A DNA stretch of 5,862 nucleotides, taken from assembly GCA_023818725.1 (NCBI GenBank), contig JAMWBX010000095.1, forward strand, positions 1 through 5,862. Reading direction: 5' to 3'. Origin of the DNA: Candidatus Omnitrophota bacterium (GTDB lineage: Bacteria > Ratteibacteria > UBA8468 > B48-G9 > DTJG01). Within the stretch, counting starts at the first letter, position 1. Each line of letters opens with the position of its first letter. The notes beneath the pieces are model-generated. The model searched no databases. It was not told the origin of the DNA and saw only the letters and a program-made list of their open reading frames with translations. Positions 1 through 5,862 of this stretch are shown here, one piece after another. A program made the translations under genes and the position numbers.

Positions 1-941
1 CAGTAATTCCCTGCGAAGAAAGGGGGTTATTTTTGGGGATTCTAAGAATTTCTTTGACTCTTATCGGTTATTCATTTCTTCAAATTTCATCGAAAATTCT
101 TGGATCAGAACCAGATTTTTTCAGATTTTTCTGTGTATTATTGCTTATAGTGGGGGCTTCGTTTTTTTTCCCGTATTTTCTTTCGCGTGCTAAGATTCCA
201 GAAATTAAAATAGAAAAAACAAAGGGAAAAATTGGCCTTTTAAGTGATTTTACTAACATTTTACGCAATATTGACCATAGAATCTACTTTAAATTTCTTG
301 CCATGTGGACTTTTATCACAGGAATTTCAGGTCCGTTTTTGATACCTTTTTACAGTACCGAGCTTGGATTGAGCAGTTCTTTCTGCGTTAAGCTTGTTTC
401 TGCAAACACACTTGGTTATGGATTTGCTGCTTTTGTCTGGGGCAAAATTGTTGATGGAAGAGGAAGTAGATATGTTCTGTTTATTTCATGTTCTCTGGCA
501 GTGTTACATATGTTTTTTCTTGCTCACATACATCTATTTTCAATTCAGTGGATGAAGAGTCTTTTGATCATGCTGTCTTTTCTCGGAGGGGTAGCTTTTT
601 CTGGACAATTGATGGGAGACACAACAAGAAGAATGACTCTATCTCCTGAAAAAAACAAGCTTTCATATTTTGCTTATGTTCAGGTATTTGGTGCGCAAAT
701 ACCGTTAGTAATCGCATCTCCACTTGCAGGGTATTTGATTCAGAGAAACAGAGGATTTCATGCCGGAATATACGGGATCTATCAAACTGTGATGATTATT
801 GCCGGTCTTTTTTATCTGGTGCTTTTGCATACAATTATTCGAATGAGACCATTAAAAGAAAAACCAATTTTAGAGTTACTTAAGGATTCAATGACAGAAG
901 GTTTGATGAAAATTCGGGATATCATAGCAAGTCCTCCATAA
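1..941 (+). CDS. MFS-family membrane transporter, 5'-truncated by window edge (copy A of a tandem pair)
   Basis: This is the C-terminal part of a major facilitator superfamily transporter, an inner-membrane carrier of unknown substrate. The reading frame is open from base 3, giving 312 visible residues to the TAA at 939-941. About 135 N-terminal residues should lie upstream, judging from the paralog downstream. Visible are hydrophobic segments matching helices 5-6, a charged cytoplasmic linker (about 183-290), then helices 7-12. The loop between helices 8 and 9 carries WGKIVDGRGSR (438-470), a form of the MFS motif A GxxxDRxGR. A GQLMGDTTRR motif (603-632) follows helix 10. A TTG at 33 preceded by AAAGGGGG resembles a start, but the codons before it still align with the paralog (ERGxFLG), so it is internal. 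The tail ends in SPP like the next gene. MFS membership is firm; function is not inferable. Confidence 0.88.
   Translation, partial: VIPCEERGLFLGILRISLTLIGYSFLQISSKILGSEPDFFRFFCVLLLIVGASFFFPYFLSRAKIPEIKIEKTKGKIGLLSDFTNILRNIDHRIYFKFLAMWTFITGISGPFLIPFYSTELGLSSSFCVKLVSANTLGYGFAAFVWGKIVDGRGSRYVLFISCSLAVLHMFFLAHIHLFSIQWMKSLLIMLSFLGGVAFSGQLMGDTTRRMTLSPEKNKLSYFAYVQVFGAQIPLVIASPLAGYLIQRNRGFHAGIYGIYQTVMIIAGLFYLVLLHTIIRMRPLKEKPILELLKDSMTEGLMKIRDIIASPP
609..631 (+). repeat. 23-base near-identical segment shared by the two MFS paralogs (copy A)
   Basis: This segment encodes LMGDTTRR and matches 1983-2005 at 22 of 23 bases; the only difference is C620 versus T1994. It is part of the paralogous coding duplication and not an independent element. 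The surrounding protein sequence is only about half identical. Confidence 0.7.
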
Positions 942-977
942 CCAACATAATAGGTTTTTGTTGTATAATTGTTTAAT

Positions 978-985
978 AAAAAGGA
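978..985 (+). promoter_or_regulatory. Shine-Dalgarno site deciding the start of the second MFS gene
   Basis: The sequence AAAAAGGA lies 7 bases before a TTG codon at 993. The earlier in-frame TTG at 969 has only a weak TAGG (951-954) 14 bases away, and an in-frame TAA directly precedes it. The spacing therefore favours 993 as the translation start. Confidence 0.55.
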
Positions 986-992
986 TTTTTCT

Positions 993-2315
993 TTGCTCAC
1001 AAGTACTGAAAAAAATATCTTTTTTGTTGGTCAGATTGCGGGTAACACCTATTACACAGTAGCTTTTAATGGTGTTCTTACTTTGTTTTTGCTCAAAATC
1101 GGTGTAAAAGAGGGACTTCTTGGTTTTCTTTCGATTATTCCATTTATTGTAGGTATAGCTTCTTTTTTTATAGTTTCCTGGGTTGAAAAAAATTTCAACA
1201 GGATTTTGAGACCTAATTCATGCATTCTTGTGCTACTTGGTTTTTTGCTTCTTCCGCTTTTTCTGCTTGCGGAAAAAATAGGTTACCACCCGGCGGTTGT
1301 TTATTATGCGATTTTTTCTTTTCTGTACTGGGCTAGCTCCCAGGTTTCAACGCTTGCATGGTTTCCTGTTGTGCAGTTATGGGTTGATGAAAGTGAAAGA
1401 GGTAGATTTTTGGGTACGCTGAGATTTACTTCAACCATTGTTGGCTTTTTGTTTTTGAGATTATCCTCTTATCTTTTGGGCCCGGATCCATCTTTTTCTC
1501 AATTTTTTTATATAATGCTTGCTGTGCCTCTTTTCTCTATAATATGGCCGGTCAGCTATTTTTATGTTCGAATGCCTGATTCCCTACCTGAAAAAAAACA
1601 ACAGGAAAAACCAGCGCTTATTTTCCGTGATGTTTTTTCTGATCGTGAAAGAAGATTGTACTTTTGCTTTTACTTTATCTGGAATATTATCTCATATATA
1701 ATTGCGCCTTTTATGATGCCCTTTTATAAAATGGAGCTGAACTTGCCCTCATCATTTTGCGTATTTTTAAGTTCTCTTTCAATTCTTGGCATGGGTGCTC
1801 TCGCTTTTATCTGGGGAAAAGTTAATGACTTCAGAGGAAGCAGGTTTGTTTTGCTTTTTTCATTTATTCTTGGTATGCTCTGGTGTTTGATGATCGCCCA
1901 TGTTCATCTTTTTCCTGCAGACGGAGCAAAAAAGGCGCTTATATTCCTTTCTCTTTTTGGTGGCATTGCCGGTGGCGGTCAGTTGATGGGAGATACAACA
2001 AGAAGGTTTTTGATCGCACCTGAAAAAAATCGCGTGGCATTTTTTTCGTATCTAGTGATTTTTGGAGGACAGCTTCCCGCTTTGATTATTCCTCCAATCA
2101 GCGGAAGGATTATTGAAAGTCATAGAAATATTTCATTTTATGGCTATGGTATATACCAGCTCCTTTTTCTTCTTGTTGGTGTATTTCACATTGTTCTGAT
2201 TGCAATGATATTAAAGATGAAGCCAATAAAGGAAAAACCTGTAGGAGAAATTTTTAAAGACGTTGTCACTGAAAATTTGTTAAAATTGCGAGATTTAATT
2301 GTCAGTCCTCCATGA
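993..2315 (+). CDS. MFS-family membrane transporter (copy B of a tandem pair)
   Basis: This is a complete major facilitator superfamily transporter of 440 residues, within the usual 400-450 range for 12-helix carriers. Hydrophobic stretches fit twelve helices, at about residues 9-35, 40-63, 75-93, 100-125, 139-162, 169-192, 222-245, 252-277, 283-305, 314-337, 347-370 and 383-407. A charged central linker covers about 193-221. The helix 8-9 loop has WGKVNDFRGSR (274-284), a motif A variant, and GGQLMGDTTRR lies at 328-338. The helix 2-3 loop lacks a clear motif A. No signal peptide or extra domain is seen. I chose TTG 993 because of the AAAAAGGA at 978-985; TTG 969 would add eight residues. 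From base 1380 to the stop it aligns with copy A with a net one-codon gap. Substrate is unknown; sugar, peptide or drug transport cannot be distinguished. Confidence 0.9.
   Translation: MLTSTEKNIFFVGQIAGNTYYTVAFNGVLTLFLLKIGVKEGLLGFLSIIPFIVGIASFFIVSWVEKNFNRILRPNSCILVLLGFLLLPLFLLAEKIGYHPAVVYYAIFSFLYWASSQVSTLAWFPVVQLWVDESERGRFLGTLRFTSTIVGFLFLRLSSYLLGPDPSFSQFFYIMLAVPLFSIIWPVSYFYVRMPDSLPEKKQQEKPALIFRDVFSDRERRLYFCFYFIWNIISYIIAPFMMPFYKMELNLPSSFCVFLSSLSILGMGALAFIWGKVNDFRGSRFVLLFSFILGMLWCLMIAHVHLFPADGAKKALIFLSLFGGIAGGGQLMGDTTRRFLIAPEKNRVAFFSYLVIFGGQLPALIIPPISGRIIESHRNISFYGYGIYQLLFLLVGVFHIVLIAMILKMKPIKEKPVGEIFKDVVTENLLKLRDLIVSPP
1983..2005 (+). repeat. 23-base near-identical segment shared by the two MFS paralogs (copy B)
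   Basis: This is the partner of 609-631, encoding LMGDTTRR in the loop after helix 10. One of 23 bases differs. It may reflect strong constraint on this motif, recent duplication or local gene conversion. Confidence 0.7.
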
Positions 2316-2330
2316 TTGAAGTTTTGAATC

Positions 2331-2336
2331 AGAAGG
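2331..2336 (+). promoter_or_regulatory. Shine-Dalgarno-like site before the 31-codon small ORF
   Basis: AGAAGG sits 5 bases before the ATG at 2342. It is a better-spaced ribosome binding site than either candidate for the large gene downstream, which is the main reason to take the small ORF seriously. Confidence 0.4.
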
Positions 2337-2349
2337 TTTAGATGAAACC
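2335..2349 (+). other. Small hairpin spanning the small-ORF start codon
   Basis: GGTTT (2335-2339) and AAACC (2345-2349) are perfect complements around the loop AGATG, which includes the ATG at 2342-2344. The left arm overlaps the end of the AGAAGG ribosome binding site. AAACCG (2345-2350) can also pair with CGGTTT (2378-2383), so two mutually exclusive stems are possible. Five and six base pairs are weak and could arise by chance. Confidence 0.25.
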
Positions 2350-2437
2350 GTGCAAGAAATTTATGGTGGCAATGAAGCGGTTTGAAGGATGTCTATTGAT
2401 GCTTGATTTCTGGAAAGAATATGAAAACTACAGATAA
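2342..2437 (+). CDS. Possible 31-residue small ORF or leader peptide ahead of addB
   Basis: An ATG at 2342 opens 31 codons ending at TAA 2435-2437. It is preceded by AGAAGG at 5-base spacing. The peptide begins MKPCKKFMVAMKR and ends EYENYR; it is basic at the front, has two cysteines, and has no clear membrane segment. I recognise no family. It overlaps the preferred addB start (ATG 2421) by 17 bases in another frame, an arrangement that would allow coupled translation. The same frame also holds a nine-codon ORF (2312-2341) whose ATG overlaps the stop of the MFS gene as ATGA and whose TAG directly abuts this ATG. In AT-rich DNA such an ORF can occur by chance, so this is tentative. Confidence 0.25.
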   Translation: MKPCKKFMVAMKRFEGCLLMLDFWKEYENYR

Positions 2438-5111
2438 AAAATCACCTGGGTCAGAAAGGGTACTGATTATTTTCCCTTTCAATTTTAGGAATCGAACATC
2501 CTTTATTGCTGAAAGATTTTTTCAGGGAAGAACAGATTTTTCATCAATCCTGCATCTTACTTCCAGGTGGGCGAGAATTGATGATTTCAGAACAAGGCTT
2601 TATCTTTGTGAGAAAAGACCTATAATACCACCAGTCAGCTTTTCTCTCAAGGCGTTTGCAGCAAAGATTGTTCAGGAAAATTCACAGTACAGGTTAATTT
2701 CCAGCACAGAACAGTTGTTGATATTGCTGAGGCTCTGTTCACATCTGGCTGAAAAGACAATGATTGACCCGGTTTCTCTGTCAGTAAGGTTGAGATCCTT
2801 TATAAAGGACTTCAAGGTATCCTGCAGTGAGCCTGATTTTGAATTCTGGCTGGATAAAATAGAGAAGTATCCATGGAAATACCAGGAAAACAAAGATATT
2901 GCAGTAATGGCGCTATTTATCATGCAGGAATATCAAGGTTATCTTGAGAAAAATATGCTGGTAGATGAAGACGACCTTTATGCGGTTGCTTCTGATTATT
3001 TAGGTAAAAACACTTTTGATACTGTCTTGCTTGAGGGTATGATAGAATTTATTCCTCCCCAGAGAAAATTTATTACGCAAATAGCGGAAAATTCAAAAAG
3101 GTTCATTTGCGTTTATCCGTTTGATGAAAAGGTGCCCTTTGACTCCAAAAATATAATTCTCAAACCCAATCTCGATTTTCTTAAATCCATAGTCGATACT
3201 GTACTTACTATTGATGAAGTAAATAAGAATTACGAAGATTTTATTGTTTACAATTTTGCTTCTCCTGATGAAGAAATAAAAGGCATTGGAGAGATGATAT
3301 TAAAGGAGATGAGTGAAAATGACAATGTTAACTGGGAAGATTTTCTTGTTATTTTTCCACAGATGCTTTCTTACAGAGAAATTGTTCACAGGATATTTGC
3401 AAGATTGAAAATTCCATTTTGTATGACCCCCGGTTATGTATTAAGCCGGGATCCATCTATTGTCGCTGTGATTTATTTCCTTGACTGGCTTGATTCTCCA
3501 TACTCATGGGAAAGTCTTATGTCCTTATTCACCTCTCCTTTTTTCTCTTTTGATTTTGACCAGGCGATAGAATTTTCAAAACAAACAAGGGATCTTTTTA
3601 AGGGTACAGGATTTTTCCCCGACAGAAACTGGCTGAAAAACTGGGGAAACTGGAATAAAATTGAAAATGCAAGAAAAATCATGGATGTAAAACAGGATTT
3701 TCTTTCCGGATGGTCTGATAGATTGATGAAAGCTCTTAAAGAGATGGGCTGGAAAGAATTTGATACTGAAGGCAAAAGAGCCTTTACAGAGGTGCTTACT
3801 GACCTAAAGACCGATATTTCTGTAGACAGAAGATTTTTTATTCGTTTGTTTAAGTGCGCCCTTGAAATAACTGAAGTTGAAAAGAGTAAGGGATATGGAG
3901 TTAAGGTTATGGGAATTCTTGATTCAATCGGGATTGAAACCGAGATTGCGTTCTTGGGTGGAGCCACAGACGATGCTCTTCCTGAGGCAGGCAGGACTGA
4001 AGACTTTTTTATTCCTGACAAACTGAGAGAAGAGATCGGACTTACCACATACGATATGAAAGTTGCGAGAGAACGGCTTGATATCTACAGGTTGAAGAGA
4101 TCTCACAGAAAAATTGTTTTTTCCTACCCTTCAAAAGTTTCAGGTATAGAAAAAAACAAGTCCATCATGCTTTATGGAATTAATGAATACCCATTCGGTA
4201 AGGTCTCATATATTTCATGGTCAAATACTATTTTTTCAGTCAAACCTGATATTGAAAAATTTAGAAAAAAGTTTGTCAGAGATGGGGTTTTGTATATGAC
4301 GGTGAGCCAGCTTGATCAGATTGCGAGATGTCCGTATGAATTTTACCTGAGATATGTTGAAGATCTGGAGCCCTATAAACCCCCTGAGATTGAAGAACTT
4401 CCGGAATTCTGGGGGATTTTGCTTCATCGAGCCGCAGAAAAAGCAGCAGTTGATTTTAAGGGGAAAAAGATGGATGATGCCTGTGTTGGGCAACAATATG
4501 AAAGATTTTGTGAATTGGTTAATAGTTTTTTGCAGCAGCATTCTCTGGTTTCGCCACAGTATGCTTACAGAATGCCCCCTTTTGTTAAGAATCTTCTTGA
4601 AAAGAGGAAAGTATTTGTCTTTGATTCATTCAAGAATGCGTTGAAAAAACACATCGGGCATAAAATCCTTGATATTGAAAAACTTGTAAGTGTAAGGATT
4701 GGAAATCTGGAGGTAAAAGGTAAATTTGACCGTGTCGAGCAGACAGAAGATGGTATCTTTGAGATAATTGATTTTAAAAGTGGAAAGCCTCCATCTGTAA
4801 AAAAGAAGTATCCTGAATCTAGAATTTGTCTTGACCTTGGTAATCTTGAGCTTATTTTATATGCGCTGATGTATTACAAAATTTCAGGGGAAAAGAGCAA
4901 GGTTTTTGTGTGGTCTTTAAACTTCGACGAAGACAGCTTTGAAATAGAGTATTCCTATATCTTAAATTTTCTTGAAGACTTTGAAGGGGGTCTTAACTAT
5001 CTTGCGAAAAGTATGATTGATGGTGATTTCAGATTTGATACAAAGGGCCAGAGTTGTTATCAGTGCGATTTTTCGAACTACTGTACTTTGCGCGGAGAAG
5101 ATAATGAATAA
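2421..5111 (+). CDS. addB: AddB-type subunit of the AddAB/RexAB helicase-nuclease (PD-(D/E)XK nuclease with Fe-S cysteines)
   Basis: This is the likely second subunit of an AddAB end-resection enzyme, acting with the AddA-like helicase encoded next to process double-strand breaks in the cytoplasm. Numbered from ATG 2421 (896 residues), the N-terminal two thirds are a degenerate superfamily 1 helicase-like region; no Walker A is visible near the N-terminus. The stretch at about 494-521, with VKVMGILDSIGIE and FLGG, matches the AddB motif region before the nuclease. The RecB-type nuclease domain has H669 (GILLH), D770 (GKFDR), D784 and K786 (DFK), and Y814. Cysteines C637, C879, C882 and C888 fit the AddB 4Fe-4S pattern: the C-x2-C-x5-C spacing equals that of B. 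subtilis AddB. At 896 residues it is shorter than B. subtilis AddB (about 1,166). TTG 2403 is an alternative start adding six residues; ATG 2421 is preferred, with GGAAAG at 2412-2417. Confidence 0.88.
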   Translation: MKTTDKKSPGSERVLIIFPFNFRNRTSFIAERFFQGRTDFSSILHLTSRWARIDDFRTRLYLCEKRPIIPPVSFSLKAFAAKIVQENSQYRLISSTEQLLILLRLCSHLAEKTMIDPVSLSVRLRSFIKDFKVSCSEPDFEFWLDKIEKYPWKYQENKDIAVMALFIMQEYQGYLEKNMLVDEDDLYAVASDYLGKNTFDTVLLEGMIEFIPPQRKFITQIAENSKRFICVYPFDEKVPFDSKNIILKPNLDFLKSIVDTVLTIDEVNKNYEDFIVYNFASPDEEIKGIGEMILKEMSENDNVNWEDFLVIFPQMLSYREIVHRIFARLKIPFCMTPGYVLSRDPSIVAVIYFLDWLDSPYSWESLMSLFTSPFFSFDFDQAIEFSKQTRDLFKGTGFFPDRNWLKNWGNWNKIENARKIMDVKQDFLSGWSDRLMKALKEMGWKEFDTEGKRAFTEVLTDLKTDISVDRRFFIRLFKCALEITEVEKSKGYGVKVMGILDSIGIETEIAFLGGATDDALPEAGRTEDFFIPDKLREEIGLTTYDMKVARERLDIYRLKRSHRKIVFSYPSKVSGIEKNKSIMLYGINEYPFGKVSYISWSNTIFSVKPDIEKFRKKFVRDGVLYMTVSQLDQIARCPYEFYLRYVEDLEPYKPPEIEELPEFWGILLHRAAEKAAVDFKGKKMDDACVGQQYERFCELVNSFLQQHSLVSPQYAYRMPPFVKNLLEKRKVFVFDSFKNALKKHIGHKILDIEKLVSVRIGNLEVKGKFDRVEQTEDGIFEIIDFKSGKPPSVKKKYPESRICLDLGNLELILYALMYYKISGEKSKVFVWSLNFDEDSFEIEYSYILNFLEDFEGGLNYLAKSMIDGDFRFDTKGQSCYQCDFSNYCTLRGEDNE
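5094..5097 (+). promoter_or_regulatory. Ribosome binding site for addA inside the addB end
   Basis: GGAG lies 6 bases before the ATG at 5104, within the last codons of addB. It supports the overlapping start and suggests that ribosomes finishing addB can reinitiate on addA. Confidence 0.6.
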
Positions 5112-5862
5112 TCAGTTTGAATTGAATTTACAGGTTAAGATAATTCATGCCTCAGCAGGCACAGGTAAAACCCATTGGTTGACCAATGAGTTTATAGATC
5201 TTGTAGAGAGAGGAAATTTTATTGATTCAATAAAGAGAATTGTGGCAATAACGTTTTCAGAGAAAGCTGCCTGTGAGATGAGGGCAAGAATAGTGCAGGG
5301 TATTTTTGAAAGGATTATCAATAGACTTCATAATGAGGAGGAAAAAATAAGATGCGAAAACCAGCTCTTTCTTTTGCGAGTATCAACAATTCATTCATTC
5401 TGTAGAAGCCTGCTCAAGAGGTTTTCTTTCCTTTTTCAGATAGACCCGAACTTTGTTATTTGCGAACCAGAACAGGCCTATATTTTCTTCCAGCGTGCGG
5501 TTTTTCTTTTTCTTCAACAGAGGGACCCTGAGAGGTTTATCAAAGAGCTGAAACCGATGAAGCTGAAACGCTTTTTACAGTACATGGAAGCGTTGAAGGA
5601 AGCACATCCTCAGGTTTTTCTCGGTAGGCCAAAAGATTATGAAATAAGCAAGCCATTATTCTTTTGTTTTCAGGAAATCGACAGAGCATATAAAGAAATT
5701 AAAAAGCAGAATTCGGTTATGGATTTTAATGACCTTGAATCCTTTTCATATTCGCTGATATGTGAACACCCGGAATCACTGAATGTTCTCAATGATTTTG
5801 ACGAGAGTGTTGATTTTATATTTGTTGACGAATTTCAGGATACAAATCTTCTTCAATGGAAG
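5104..5862 (+). CDS. addA: AddA/RecB-type UvrD-family ATP-dependent DNA helicase, 3'-truncated by window edge
   Basis: These are the first 253 residues of a superfamily 1 DNA helicase, the probable motor and partner of the AddB-like protein upstream. Walker A is ASAGTGKT at residues 16-23, the form typical of RecB/AddA proteins. Motif Ia is TFSEKAACEM (51-60 region), STIHSFCRSLL (94-104) fits motif Ib, MDFNDLE (206-212) is the AddA/UvrD signature before the Walker B, and VDEFQDTN (241-248) is motif II with the DExQD core. Motifs III-VI and any C-terminal RecB-type nuclease domain would lie beyond the window. ATG 5104 overlaps addB by 8 bases and has GGAG at good spacing. RecB is an alternative name from the Walker A, but the AddB partner and gene order favour AddA. 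The helicase family is near certain; the AddA assignment is probable. Confidence 0.88.
   Translation, partial: MNNQFELNLQVKIIHASAGTGKTHWLTNEFIDLVERGNFIDSIKRIVAITFSEKAACEMRARIVQGIFERIINRLHNEEEKIRCENQLFLLRVSTIHSFCRSLLKRFSFLFQIDPNFVICEPEQAYIFFQRAVFLFLQQRDPERFIKELKPMKLKRFLQYMEALKEAHPQVFLGRPKDYEISKPLFFCFQEIDRAYKEIKKQNSVMDFNDLESFSYSLICEHPESLNVLNDFDESVDFIFVDEFQDTNLLQWK

Noticed and set aside
33..35. TTG with AAAGGGGG upstream as the start of the first transporter
   Set aside because: The codons before it continue the alignment with the paralog (ERGxFLG), and starting there would remove about half the helices of an MFS carrier. The apparent Shine-Dalgarno site is coding sequence for ERG.
964..969. 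TATAAT as a promoter -10 box for the second transporter
   Set aside because: No recognisable -35 element lies about 17 bases upstream, and TATAAT is common by chance in AT-rich DNA. Kept only as a note.
942..992. Terminator between the two transporter genes
   Set aside because: There are T-runs but no GC-rich inverted repeat ahead of them, so no intrinsic terminator is supported.
2345..2383. AAACCG/CGGTTT pairing as an intrinsic terminator
   Set aside because: The stem is only six pairs around a 27-base loop and no T-run follows, so it does not fit a terminator.
3473..4048. 191-codon minus-strand open frame
   Set aside because: It lies wholly inside addB, is serine-rich with no recognisable motifs, and reads as the antisense shadow of a strongly supported gene.
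4354..4644. 96-codon plus-strand open frame in another frame of addB
   Set aside because: It overlaps the nuclease region of addB, where the main frame has conserved catalytic residues. The alternative product has no recognisable features.
1..5862. Defence island, CRISPR array or mobile element
   Set aside because: No spaced direct repeats, transposase, integrase, terminal inverted repeats or defence-gene signatures are visible. The nuclease-helicase pair is explained by AddAB repair.

Overview
The window carries four co-directional plus-strand genes with almost no spare DNA. It comes from an AT-rich bacterium: sampled lines are in the mid-thirties percent G+C, with many T-runs and frequent AGA/AGG arginine codons. 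Short gaps, Shine-Dalgarno sites and an 8-base gene overlap fit ordinary bacterial chromosome. Nothing here fixes the phylum. I see no mobile-element genes, tRNA, rRNA or CRISPR array.

Layout. Positions 1-941 hold the last two thirds of a major facilitator superfamily (MFS) membrane transporter whose start lies before the window. Positions 993-2315 (or 969-2315) hold a complete second MFS transporter that is a paralog of the first, so the two form a tandem duplication. A gap of about 105 bases (2316-2420) follows. It contains a possible 31-codon small ORF (2342-2437) with a good ribosome binding site and a small hairpin over its start. Positions 2421-5111 encode an AddB-type subunit: a degenerate helicase-like N-terminal region, a RecB-family nuclease domain and four cysteines spaced as in the AddB iron-sulfur nuclease. 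Positions 5104-5862 encode the first 253 residues of an AddA/RecB-type UvrD-family helicase, which runs off the window end.

How they work together. The last two genes are the familiar addB-addA pair, whose products resect double-strand DNA ends for recombinational repair. The 8-base overlap suggests coupled translation. The two transporters are co-directional and may share the transcript, but the sequence shows no functional link to repair; their substrate is unknown. The most distinctive points are the tandem paralogous transporters with a shared motif and C-terminal tail, the short AddB without a visible Walker A, the compact helicase N-terminus, and the small-ORF leader ahead of addB. I found no convincing evidence of a wholly new system.
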